Of a stretch of 64,000 nt of DNA, positions 7,937-16,562 are shown one piece after another. Location: contig JAABQV010000006.1 in assembly GCA_011391255.1 (NCBI GenBank), positions 109,044-173,043 on the forward strand, in the 5' to 3' direction. Within the stretch, counting starts at the first letter, position 1, and every line of letters begins with the position of its first letter. The translations under genes and the position numbers were made by a program. The notes under the pieces were generated by a model. The model had not been told where the DNA came from. It saw nothing but the letters and a program-made list of their open reading frames with translations, and made no database searches. Origin of the DNA: Dechloromonas sp. Its GTDB lineage: Bacteria; Pseudomonadota; Gammaproteobacteria; Burkholderiales; Rhodocyclaceae.

Positions 7937-8004
7937 ACATCGTGCAAATTTAAGCGATCTAAGGCAAGCCGGACATGCCAATTCGGCAGATCGCCGAATG
8001 CACC

Positions 8005-8427
8005 TTAGAAGGTCAGCGCTTTTACATTTGCTTGAAGCATGTATGAAGCGATTTCGGATGGCTTGGCGACGGAAATGCCTTCAAGCAGATCAGTTAGCTT
8101 GAGGTCGCTGTTTGGCAGGAATAGTGCGCATACCTCAACTTTCGCGCCACCCTTCATCAGCCCTTGAAGCATCTGATTCGGCGTCACGTTGCGCGGCTTG
8201 AGCACGCCACCTTCTTTACCCTTGACTGCCAGCTGGCCGCCTTCGCTGCAAAGCAGGACACGAACGGGACTTTTCTGCTCCATTGCCTGAGCCGCCAAAA
8301 CCATCGCCACGCCCTGAGTTTGCGTAGTGCCCGAGTTGATCATGAGCAGAAGCTCAGGACTGCTGTCGGCGATCGCCGGAAGCGCGCACGATAGTCCAAG
8401 GACGAGAGCAATAATCTGTTTTTTCAT
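8005..8427 (-). CDS. Periplasmic DsrE-family protein
   Basis: 140 residues from ATG 8427 (AGGGGA upstream), preferred over 8481 because the signal peptide MKKQIIALVLGLSCALPAIA then sits at the N terminus. The DsrE/DsrF-like fold is seen as LLLMINSGTTQTQGVAMVLAAQAMEQ and VRVLLCSEGGQLAVKG, with a second cysteine in VEVCALFLPNSDL. DsrE proteins carry persulfides between sulfur enzymes. This one is exported, which is less usual for the family. It follows the YeeE/YedE transporter by 22 bp and is probably co-transcribed with it. Confidence 0.8.
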   Translation of the reverse strand: MKKQIIALVLGLSCALPAIADSSPELLLMINSGTTQTQGVAMVLAAQAMEQKSPVRVLLCSEGGQLAVKGKEGGVLKPRNVTPNQMLQGLMKGGAKVEVCALFLPNSDLKLTDLLEGISVAKPSEIASYMLQANVKALTF

Positions 8428-8449
8428 GGTGTTTCCCCTAAGGATCAAG

Positions 8450-9694
8450 TTAGAAAAGCGTAAATTTACTCGTCGATTCATTGTAGCGAACCAATCCGTA
8501 CCAGATTAGCAAGAGCCCGCCAGAAACCAGCAATGCCCAACCCCAGCCACCCATCATTTCCGGCAGATAAGCCTGAAATCCTACCCGGGTCATCTCAAAG
8601 GTTTCGAGATTGCTCTCGTCGATCGCTGTGATATTGAACTTCTTGAACAATGAACTGGCGACAGAGCCAATCCAGGCGAAGAAAAACATCGCCACCCAAA
8701 GCTTGATGTGCCCTTCGCCCATGCGCCATAAGCCACCAGAGGCACAGCCACCGGCGAAGATCATGCCAATGCCGAAGATGAAACCCCCCATAAGCGAACC
8801 AATCCAGAACGTCGGTGGAATGGCAACATAGGGATCGATGACTTTCTTTTCGAACAACAATGCGGCGATCGGTATCCCTATCGCGAGGGCCAGCATCACT
8901 GCTTTTGTCATGTCACCCTCGGCCGTAACGAAGGGTTCACGGAAAGCGCGGGCAAAGCACAGCCGTGAGCGGTGCATGACGAAACCGATTGCAAACCCGG
9001 CAAGGATGATTAGCGCACGAATCGCTAACTGCTCGTTCCCGGAACCGTACCAACTAGTGGCCCAGAGCATGACGCCAACCAGAGTTATCAGACCAGCCAG
9101 CGGGTAGAATTTTTTAACTGCCGGCGGCACAACCAACGAAGGCGGTGGCTCGGTGCCCCACTCGATATTTTCCAGCGTCCACAACAGGAGCTTGACGCCG
9201 AGGGCCGCCCCCAGCAACAGGCCAGCCCACATTGCCCAGCCGGCCGGCGATGAGTGCAGCACCGGGTTGAAAAAACCGCCGGTTGTACAACCTCCGGCCA
9301 AAGCTGCGCCGATACCCATCATGCCGCCACCCAGCGCCGCCCAGAGAAACTCTTGCTTGGGCGGGAGATTCGGCGCAAATTGCCTTGAGAGCAATGCCGC
9401 TGTAAATGCACCCAAAACAAGCAGCGAATTCATCAGGGACATCCGGTGCGTCAGGAAGCCGTCCAGTTCCGAGGGTATGCCGAGCGCCGGGCCAAGGCCG
9501 ATCAAATTGTTGATCCAGTCGCCCCAGAATTTGACACCGCCAAAGACCCCCCAGAACGTGCCATTTACCATCAGGCCGAAAATAACCAGAAGCAGAAACA
9601 TGGCGCCAAGAAAAGGTGACCATTCGTTAACAAAAACCTTTTGGTAATCCGACTTGAATCCACTAACCCAAACATTACCAGCTTCGTTTGCCAT
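8450..9694 (-). CDS. YeeE/YedE (TsuA-like) sulfur-compound transporter
   Basis: 414 residues from ATG 9694 (GGAGG five bases upstream). Many hydrophobic helices are arranged as two halves, each with the family cysteine motif: ALAGGCTTGGFFNPV in the first half and FAGGCASGGLWRMGEG in the second. A third cysteine lies in HRSRLCFARAFRE. In TsuA these conserved cysteines relay thiosulfate through the membrane. It is first in a two-gene unit with the exported DsrE protein and sits upstream of the rhodanese/octaheme genes, so import or export of thiosulfate or related sulfane sulfur is likely. Confidence 0.85.
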   Translation of the reverse strand: MANEAGNVWVSGFKSDYQKVFVNEWSPFLGAMFLLLVIFGLMVNGTFWGVFGGVKFWGDWINNLIGLGPALGIPSELDGFLTHRMSLMNSLLVLGAFTAALLSRQFAPNLPPKQEFLWAALGGGMMGIGAALAGGCTTGGFFNPVLHSSPAGWAMWAGLLLGAALGVKLLLWTLENIEWGTEPPPSLVVPPAVKKFYPLAGLITLVGVMLWATSWYGSGNEQLAIRALIILAGFAIGFVMHRSRLCFARAFREPFVTAEGDMTKAVMLALAIGIPIAALLFEKKVIDPYVAIPPTFWIGSLMGGFIFGIGMIFAGGCASGGLWRMGEGHIKLWVAMFFFAWIGSVASSLFKKFNITAIDESNLETFEMTRVGFQAYLPEMMGGWGWALLVSGGLLLIWYGLVRYNESTSKFTLF

Positions 9695-9819
9695 GCCCGC
9701 CTCCATGAATAACAGCCAAAACAGCACAATCACTGAACTTCAGTGTACCCCCGGGCAGCATTGAATAGCGATTCGACTGTCAATACCCCGGCAGATCGAG
9801 CTCTGACCGCTACCGCAAA

Positions 9820-10932
9820 TTATAGAATCGGCAGCCCTTGCTGCTCGCCCCGCTCATAAACGACATTAGCCCGACCAACAATCAAAGGATCAAGATTGCC
9901 GATATGCTCGTTATCCTTGTTCTGGTAGGGCAGTTTATGCAAAACGTAGCGCATCGCGTTAAGCCGCGCGCGCTTTTTGCAGTTGGACTTGATCACCGTC
10001 CACGGCGCGTCAGCAGTATCCGTATGGAAGAACATGGCTTCCTTGGCTTTGGTGTAATCATCCCACTTGTCGAGTGAGGCGAGGTCGATTGGTGATAGCT
10101 TCCACTGCTTGAGCGGGTGCACCTTGCGCTCGCCAAAACGCCGGCGCTGCTCTTCGCGGCTAACCGAAAACCAGAACTTGATCAGGTGTGTCCCGTTACG
10201 GACCAGCATGCGCTCGAACTCCGGCGCCTGACGGACAAACTCGGCGTATTCCTGAGCCGAACAAAAACCCATGACGTGCTCGACTCCCGCCCGGTTGTAC
10301 CAGGAGCGATCAAGCAGAACAATCTCGCCGCGGGTCGGCAGATGCTGCACATAACGCTGAAAATACCACTGTCCCTGCTCGATCTCGCTCGGTTTTTCCA
10401 GCGCCACAACGCGTGCACCGCGCGGGTTCAAATGCTCCATCAGGCGCTTTATGGTGCCGCCCTTACCGGCTGCATCACGCCCTTCAAACAGAATGACAAC
10501 CTTCTGCCCGGTTTCCTTGACCCAGGCTTGCAACTTGAGCAATTCGACCTGCAGGCGGTATTTCTGGCGCTCGTAATTGCGCCGCTGCATCAGGTTCTTG
10601 TACGGGTAGCCACCATCGCGCCAGTCCTTGACCAGCTCTTCATCCGGGTTCAGTGCCAGGTCTTTACTCTTGACGCCCTGCTGCTGCAATAAGCCACGCA
10701 GCAAAGCCACTGATTCATCAATCGGCATGCCGGAAATAACGTCACGCATGGCACCCAATTTTGACTCCTGGGCGCCGTCGACCGCAGCATTCACGGCAAA
10801 TCCTTCAATACCGTTCTTGCTCAGATCAGGCGGGATGTCGCCCTTGGCTACGGCGCGGTTTTGGACGCGCGGCGATGCCGCTTTTTTTACCATTGCCGGC
10901 TTGGGGGAATCCGCAATTTTTTTTGTAACCAT
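9820..10932 (-). CDS. ppk2: Polyphosphate kinase 2 family protein
   Basis: 370 residues from ATG 10932 (GGAG upstream). A long lysine/alanine-rich N-terminal extension is followed by the PPK2 core. The P-loop is LFEGRDAAGKGGTIKR, Walker B is LLDRSWYNRAGVEHVMG, and the lid contains SVSREEQRRRFGERKVHPLKQWKLSP. One PPK2 domain makes this the class I (single-domain) type, which uses polyphosphate to phosphorylate nucleoside diphosphates, or the reverse. A sixA-like gene lies upstream on the same strand (58-bp gap). PPK2-SixA neighbours fit phosphate/polyphosphate handling. Confidence 0.92.
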   Translation of the reverse strand: MVTKKIADSPKPAMVKKAASPRVQNRAVAKGDIPPDLSKNGIEGFAVNAAVDGAQESKLGAMRDVISGMPIDESVALLRGLLQQQGVKSKDLALNPDEELVKDWRDGGYPYKNLMQRRNYERQKYRLQVELLKLQAWVKETGQKVVILFEGRDAAGKGGTIKRLMEHLNPRGARVVALEKPSEIEQGQWYFQRYVQHLPTRGEIVLLDRSWYNRAGVEHVMGFCSAQEYAEFVRQAPEFERMLVRNGTHLIKFWFSVSREEQRRRFGERKVHPLKQWKLSPIDLASLDKWDDYTKAKEAMFFHTDTADAPWTVIKSNCKKRARLNAMRYVLHKLPYQNKDNEHIGNLDPLIVGRANVVYERGEQQGLPIL

Positions 10933-10990
10933 GCCTGTCTCCATCGAATTACTCGAAAGAGACTATTTCACGGCAAAGCGCTGCTTTTGT

Positions 10991-11446
10991 CTAGTCCAGA
11001 AACTCAGCGGGTATCACTGCCCGCAGTACCGTTTGCGTCTCGCCTTGGCGCGTGCGATTGGATAACCACCAAAGCGCCCCTTTTTTGATCGTCCAATCTG
11101 ATTCGTAACCAGCCAGGAGCAAGGAAGCCATGCGCCCCAGCGAAGGCTGGTGGCCAATAATCAAAACCGAACCGCTGGCCGCCGGCCAGTTTGATGCAGC
11201 AATCAATTCGGAAACACAGGCCTCGGGGGCGATCTTGCGTACCGTCTCAAAAGGCATTTTGAGGGCTTCAGCCGTTTGCCGCGTGCGCACCGCCGGGCTC
11301 GCAATAATGCGTAAATCACGCGGCTGATGCTCCCTTATCCATTTGGCCATGACGCGCGCCTGCTTTTCCCCGCGCTCAGTCAGGCGGCGCTTCATGTCAT
11401 CCTCGCCATCTTCGGCTTCAGCGTGTCGCCAGAGCAGCAGGTCCAT
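10991..11446 (-). CDS. sixA: SixA-type phosphohistidine phosphatase
   Basis: 151 residues from ATG 11446 (AGGG upstream). Histidine phosphatase superfamily: the N-terminal LLLWRHAEAEDGEDDMKRRLTERG carries the catalytic RHA motif, and the second catalytic histidine is in VLIIGHQPSLGRM. Short SixA-like proteins without extra domains remove phosphate from phosphohistidine, for example in phosphorelay HPt domains or the nitrogen PTS. Transcribed with ppk2. Confidence 0.85.
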   Translation of the reverse strand: MDLLLWRHAEAEDGEDDMKRRLTERGEKQARVMAKWIREHQPRDLRIIASPAVRTRQTAEALKMPFETVRKIAPEACVSELIAASNWPAASGSVLIIGHQPSLGRMASLLLAGYESDWTIKKGALWWLSNRTRQGETQTVLRAVIPAEFLD

Positions 11447-11545
11447 ATTGGTTTCCCTCGAAAAAGCCGGCATCTTGTTCCCCGAATGTTACGGCAACAT
11501 TTCAGCGGCCTTGGCATCATTGAGCAAGTGATAAGATCAATTATC

Positions 11546-12046
11546 ATGAACGAACTCGAAATCCTGGCCGAAAAAGTCGGCAACGAATTACTCAGCCGTG
11601 GCGAGTGGCTAACCACCGCCGAATCATGCACCGGCGGCTGGGTGGCGCAAAGTATCACCGCCATTGCCGGCAGCTCCGGCTGGTTTGAGCGTGGCTTTGT
11701 GACCTACTCCAACGCCGCCAAGATTGACATGCTGGGCGTTACCGAAACGACGCTGGAACGTCACGGCGCAGTCTCCGAAGCAACCGCTCGCGCCATGGCG
11801 CAAGGTGCTTTGGCACACAGCGGCGCCAACTGGGCGGTCAGCATTACCGGCATTGCCGGGCCCGGCGGCGGTTCGCCGGAGAAGCCTGTCGGCACCGTCT
11901 GCTTTGCCTGGGCATCAAAAGAGGGTGGCTGCGAAGCGCAAACCTGCCATTTCAACGGCGAGCGCGCAAAGGTTCGTGAGCTATCGGTGCGCCATGCGCT
12001 ATTCAGCTTGCTTCAGCGGCTATCAAGCACGACGTTGAATGCATGA
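11546..12046 (+). CDS. pncC: Nicotinamide-nucleotide amidase (CinA C-terminal domain, PncC)
   Basis: 166 residues from ATG 11546. Contains the CinA-C signatures TTAESCTGGWVAQSITAIAGSS, FVTYSNAAKIDMLGV and VSITGIAGPGGGSPEKPVGTV. The stand-alone C-terminal domain deamidates NMN to nicotinate mononucleotide, recycling pyridine nucleotides. The frame is open further upstream, but that part overlaps the divergent sixA start and has no homology feel. The gene is single and diverges from sixA across about 100 bp. Confidence 0.9.
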   Translation: MNELEILAEKVGNELLSRGEWLTTAESCTGGWVAQSITAIAGSSGWFERGFVTYSNAAKIDMLGVTETTLERHGAVSEATARAMAQGALAHSGANWAVSITGIAGPGGGSPEKPVGTVCFAWASKEGGCEAQTCHFNGERAKVRELSVRHALFSLLQRLSSTTLNA

Positions 12047-12102
12047 GGCACTGATTCCCCATTGGTTGCGGTCAACCGTCAAAAACAGCCAAAAATTTGT
12101 GC

Positions 12103-13248
12103 TTAGTGAATAAAACGTCCGTCACGGCTGACGATCGATAGATCAACAAAGCGCGAGCCTTCATGATCGCCGGGCGCGTAGCGCACACCAAGCCCGCCGA
12201 GGTCATAACGCGATGACTCCAGCGAGCGGATCAACCCGGCTCGCGTCAGATCGCCGCCAGCTGCGCGCAAGCCCTTGACCAAGGCCTTGGCTGTCAGGTA
12301 ACCCTCAAGGGCGCCATAACTAAACTCCTGCCTGCTGTTCGCTTTCAGCAAGGCATCCTGATACTCACGCGAGATCAGATGCTTGCGCTCGGCCGGGCTC
12401 GGCACCACCTGTGAAAACACCATCCCCGCTGCCTGCGGGCCAAGGGCACTGGCGATCTGCGTTGAGCCTGAATTGACACCCATGAAATTAGTCTTCAGCC
12501 CGGCCACGCGAGCCTTCTGGATAAACTTGAGGTAAAAGTCACTAGAGCCGTGGTTGAACAACATATCCGGTTTTTGGTCGGCGAGCAGCTTGAGCATCGT
12601 ATCAATCTCGCCATCCTTGGCATCGCCCTTGAATGGAATCGCCACGGCCAACTGCATTCCCAACTCAGCGCCGATGGCTTTGACGTTCTCCAGATGACTG
12701 CGCCCGACTTCTGAGTCCGCATGCAAAAACCCCACCGTTTTCAGGCCGATTGTCTTTCCCCACTGCATCAAGGCACGAAATTCATCGCGATGTTCAGCAC
12801 GAACCGGAAAAACATAAGGCTGATAGGGGCGGCGCATGGTTGGAGAACCGGCCATTGGGCCGAAGAAAGGCACCTTGAGTTCGCTGGCCACCTTCATCAC
12901 GCCATTCGATGGGCCGCCCTCAATCGAACCAAACAGAATGAAAGCGCCATCTGCAACCAACTGCCGGGCATTGGCCTCGGCCTTGGCGCTACTGTTTTCA
13001 TCATCCAGCACGCGCAGCACGATTTTGCGGCCATTGATCCCGCCAGCTGCGTTAGCCGCATCGAGATACAAACGAACCCCCTCAGCAGCGGCCAAACCGT
13101 AAGAATTTTTGCCGCCCTGCAACGCAATACTCTGGCCGATGACGAGTTCTTTTTCGCTGACACCGGTTTCGGCAAAGCTGACCTGAATCCCAATCGCGCT
13201 GCAAGCGGCGGCAATCCATAATTGACGGAGAAAAGAGAGTTTGGTCAT
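12103..13248 (-). CDS. ABC transporter substrate-binding protein, branched-chain amino acid/amide type
   Basis: 381 residues with a signal peptide ending near VSFAETG. Periplasmic binding protein fold of the Leu/Ile/Val family: ELVIGQSIALQGGKNSYG at the N terminus, GGINGRKIVLRVLDDENSS, and the C-terminal GALEGYLTAKALVKGL. No permease or ATPase gene is adjacent, so it is an orphan binding protein, perhaps serving a transporter elsewhere or a sensory role. It follows the SNF2 helicase by 33 bp on the same strand, which may be chance. Ligand unknown. Confidence 0.85.
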   Translation of the reverse strand: MTKLSFLRQLWIAAACSAIGIQVSFAETGVSEKELVIGQSIALQGGKNSYGLAAAEGVRLYLDAANAAGGINGRKIVLRVLDDENSSAKAEANARQLVADGAFILFGSIEGGPSNGVMKVASELKVPFFGPMAGSPTMRRPYQPYVFPVRAEHRDEFRALMQWGKTIGLKTVGFLHADSEVGRSHLENVKAIGAELGMQLAVAIPFKGDAKDGEIDTMLKLLADQKPDMLFNHGSSDFYLKFIQKARVAGLKTNFMGVNSGSTQIASALGPQAAGMVFSQVVPSPAERKHLISREYQDALLKANSRQEFSYGALEGYLTAKALVKGLRAAGGDLTRAGLIRSLESSRYDLGGLGVRYAPGDHEGSRFVDLSIVSRDGRFIH

Positions 13249-13281
13249 AGGTGCTCCTTAACGGCAGTTTTGTCAGTCAGT

Positions 13282-16200
13282 TCAGCTCGGCAACGGCTCA
13301 AACAACGCAGCCAGATCATCAGTACCAAATTTAACATCAACACTGCGATCCTCGGACAAAATCCCCGCCGCCAACTCCGCCTTGCGTTCCTGCAAGGCGA
13401 GAATTTTCTCTTCGATACTGCCGCCGACAATCAGCTTGTAGACGAACACCGGCTTGTCCTGACCTAGTCGATGAGCGCGGTCAGTGGCCTGGTTTTCAAC
13501 CGCCGGATTCCACCACGGATCGTAATGAATCACGGTATCGGCAGCGGTCAGATTGAGGCCGACCCCACCGGCTTTCAGGCTGATCAGGAAAACCGGAACT
13601 TCGCCCTCCTGGAACTTGCGGATCGGCGCTTCGCGGTCGGTCGTATCGCCAGTCAGGATCACGTAGCGAATCCCGGCAAGATCCAGCTCATGCTCAATCA
13701 GCGCCAACATGCTGGTGAATTGCGAGAATACGAGGATGCGGCGGCCTTCATCGACCAGCTCCGGCAGCATCGCCATCAACAGATCGAGCTTGGCACGCTC
13801 CTTGACCTTTTTGGCGGCATTTGCCTTGACCAGGCGCGGGTCGCAGCAGACCTGGCGCAACTTGAGCAGGGCGTCAAGAATGACGATCTGGCTGCGGCTA
13901 AAACCCTTGATGGCGATTTCTTCGCGCACCTTGGCGTCCATCGCCGCCCGCACGGTTTCGTAAAGGTCGCGCTGGCTGCCTTCGAGCTCGACGCTGCGCA
14001 CGATGATGGTTTTCGGCGGCAACTCTTGCGCCACATCTTCTTTTTTGCGGCGCAGGATAAAGGGGCGAATGCGCCGGGCCAGCAACTCGCGGCGCTGCTT
14101 GTCGCCGACCTTTTCGATTGGCGTCCGCCAGTGCTTGGTGAATTGCCGGTTATCACCGAGGAAGCCGGGCAGGAGAAAGTCAAACTGGCTCCACAACTCG
14201 CCGAGATGGTTCTCCAGCGGCGTACCGGTGATGCACAGGCGATGCCGCGCAACAATTTTGCGCACTGCTTCAGCGCCCTGACTGCGGGCATTTTTTACCG
14301 TTTGCGCTTCGTCGAGAATGAGCAGGTGGTAGCTGTGCTGCATTAACTCATCGGCGTCGCGCCAGAGCAGCGGATAGGTGGTCAACACGACGTCGCTGCT
14401 GGCGATTTCTTCAAAGCGGCTCTTGCGCTCCGGGCCGTGCAGCGAAAGCACCTTGAGGCTCGGCGCGAAACGCGCGGCTTCGTTCTTCCAGTTGAAAATC
14501 AGCGAGGTCGGCAGAACAATCAGCGCCGGTTTATCGAGGCGACCGGCTTCTTTTTCGAGCAGCAGATGCGCCAGCGCCTGTGCCGTTTTACCGAGCCCCA
14601 TGTCGTCAGCCAGAATGCCTGCCAAGCCCTGCTCGCGCAGGAACTGCAACCAAGCCAGGCCTTCTTTCTGGTACGGCCGCAATTCGAGGCAAAGGCCTTG
14701 CGGTGGATCAATCTGGGTAATACCTTGCGCACCACGTAACTTGTCGGCGAGCGCCAGAATGTCGCCCTGCCCCTTGAATTGCCAGCGGCTGGTGTCGTTA
14801 AGGTCGGCCAGACGCGGCGCATCGAAACGCGAAACACGCAGGGTATCGCCGCCGCTAAAGCCGTCAAAGAGATCAATCAAGGTCGCCGCCAGCGGCTTGA
14901 TACGCCCGGCCGGCACGCGCAAACGTTTGCCACCCGGCGTGTGCAACTCAACCGGATCATCGTCGGGAATCAAGACCAGTTGCAGCGAATCAAGCCAGCG
15001 GCCGTCACGGCGAAACAGTGCCGCCAGCAGGGGTGCCAGTGGCAAGCGCTGGCCTTCGACAATAATCCCCATGTCGAGGTTGAACCAGCCATTGTCGGAC
15101 TCGACCAGATCGGCTTCCCAGCCCTCGACCTCAAGCACATGGTGGCGGAAATCTTCGGGGAAATTAATCTGCCAACCCGCTGCCTTCAGGAGTGGAAGGT
15201 AGTGTTCAATGAAAAACGGCCAGTCACTTTCATGCGCCAGTCCGTAAATACCGTCTGGCGGATGGCCGAAGGTGTACAGCGTATGACCCGGAATTTTTTC
15301 CAGCCCGCTCTCGGCCAGCGCGCTGAGTGCCGCCGTCTCGGCTTCCGGACGGCGCTTGAGGCGAACCGTTTCGCCCTCGGGCAAGGTGATGAATTCCTGC
15401 CGGCTATCCGGACGAATGTCGGCATCGGCATAACGGAAAACCACCTTGGCAACATCAAACGGCCCGCCGCTATAGCTATGCGGATAATCGCGCCAACCCC
15501 GGTAGCCATGGGTGTGCACCGTATCAAGTTGAAGAATTGCCTGGAGCGGCGCATCAATCAGACGCAGACGGGCGCCGGCATCCTCTGCCGGCGCTGGCAA
15601 TTCGGGCGCCAACTCGGAGAGAGCCTCGGCAACCAGCACCGCCTCGCGCGCCGACAGCGGCGGCAGATTGAACAGCCGGTTGATGACCGCCGGATTGCCG
15701 CTGACCTCAAGCGGCCCCATCTCACCCTCAGTCAAATCGAGGTACCAAGGCGGGTCGACCGTAACAATGATTTCGGCCGCCGGCTCCGGGCGCAGCGAGG
15801 GTCGCTGAAAACCTTTTTGATCAATCTGCCAGCCGACACTCGCCGGCCGCTGCCCGCCTGCCTGCAACGGCAAGCCAAGATCATTCTCGGCATAGAGGCG
15901 ATGACTTTGCAGCATGCGCTGGAGGATTTCAGCCCCTTTTTTCGGGCCCAGACCAAACGCCCGCAATGGGCTCTCGTGACTACGCTCGGCCCAAATCAGA
16001 CGGAGGATGACGAGGTCCTCTTCGTTGACGAACTGCGGTGGCGTGACCAGCGCACGATCAACTTTCCACCACTCCTCGGCACTCTCGGGAAATTTACCCT
16101 TGCGGATTTCAACGCCAAAATGGCGCTGATCGGACGACCACTTAAGGATGTAAAAAAGTTGCTGGCGGGTGGTGCTTGGGCGCGCTTTTTTCTTGGCAAC

Positions 16201-16560
16201 CGCAATCGAAGCCCGCCGCAGATCTTCAACCCAGGAGAGCACGCCGGTGCTGACGCGATCCGCCTTAGGGGCACTTTCATCGACGGCGCGGAGCATAACG
16301 GCCGCCACATGCTTGCAGTGATGGCCAACCGGACAAGTGCAGGCGCTGATCAACATCACCCCGCCGCGCGACTCGATCAGGCGGACAACCACGGCGTAGG
16401 GGGCTTTGGCGGTTCCCGGCACGATGGCACGAATCGCCATCGGCTCGACTTCGAGCTCGCGCACCAGGTCAACATAGGGCTCCGCCTTGGCGATAGCACG
16501 CTTGTCAAACCAGCCGAGCACCCCATCTTTGGTGAGGTCGTTGAATGAGTCTATTGCCAT
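13282..16560 (-). CDS. SNF2-family helicase with N-terminal SWIM zinc finger
   Basis: 1092 residues. A SWIM finger near residues 72-86 reads CTCPVGHHCKH (CxCx4CxH). The middle region is poorly defined. From about residue 640 the Swi2/Snf2 ATPase core is clear: LRPYQKEGLAWLQFL, motif I DDMGLGKTAQAL, motif II DEAQTVKN, motif III ITGTPLENHLGELWS, then the second lobe VFSQFTSMLALIEHEL, SLKAGGVGLNLTAADTVIHYDPWWNP and DRAHRLGQ (motif VI). Such proteins translocate on double-stranded DNA and remodel protein-DNA or RNA polymerase complexes; the cellular role of SWIM/SNF2 proteins in bacteria is not established. It begins 2 bp after the ubiB stop, so it is cotranscribed with ubiB. Confidence 0.9.
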   Translation of the reverse strand: MAIDSFNDLTKDGVLGWFDKRAIAKAEPYVDLVRELEVEPMAIRAIVPGTAKAPYAVVVRLIESRGGVMLISACTCPVGHHCKHVAAVMLRAVDESAPKADRVSTGVLSWVEDLRRASIAVAKKKARPSTTRQQLFYILKWSSDQRHFGVEIRKGKFPESAEEWWKVDRALVTPPQFVNEEDLVILRLIWAERSHESPLRAFGLGPKKGAEILQRMLQSHRLYAENDLGLPLQAGGQRPASVGWQIDQKGFQRPSLRPEPAAEIIVTVDPPWYLDLTEGEMGPLEVSGNPAVINRLFNLPPLSAREAVLVAEALSELAPELPAPAEDAGARLRLIDAPLQAILQLDTVHTHGYRGWRDYPHSYSGGPFDVAKVVFRYADADIRPDSRQEFITLPEGETVRLKRRPEAETAALSALAESGLEKIPGHTLYTFGHPPDGIYGLAHESDWPFFIEHYLPLLKAAGWQINFPEDFRHHVLEVEGWEADLVESDNGWFNLDMGIIVEGQRLPLAPLLAALFRRDGRWLDSLQLVLIPDDDPVELHTPGGKRLRVPAGRIKPLAATLIDLFDGFSGGDTLRVSRFDAPRLADLNDTSRWQFKGQGDILALADKLRGAQGITQIDPPQGLCLELRPYQKEGLAWLQFLREQGLAGILADDMGLGKTAQALAHLLLEKEAGRLDKPALIVLPTSLIFNWKNEAARFAPSLKVLSLHGPERKSRFEEIASSDVVLTTYPLLWRDADELMQHSYHLLILDEAQTVKNARSQGAEAVRKIVARHRLCITGTPLENHLGELWSQFDFLLPGFLGDNRQFTKHWRTPIEKVGDKQRRELLARRIRPFILRRKKEDVAQELPPKTIIVRSVELEGSQRDLYETVRAAMDAKVREEIAIKGFSRSQIVILDALLKLRQVCCDPRLVKANAAKKVKERAKLDLLMAMLPELVDEGRRILVFSQFTSMLALIEHELDLAGIRYVILTGDTTDREAPIRKFQEGEVPVFLISLKAGGVGLNLTAADTVIHYDPWWNPAVENQATDRAHRLGQDKPVFVYKLIVGGSIEEKILALQERKAELAAGILSEDRSVDVKFGTDDLAALFEPLPS

Positions 16561-16562
16561 GT

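Noticed and set aside
13471-16548. Several long plus-strand open frames (up to 589 codons)
   Set aside because: They mirror the SNF2 helicase codons in a GC-rich gene; composition is rich in Arg/Gln/His with no recognisable fold.
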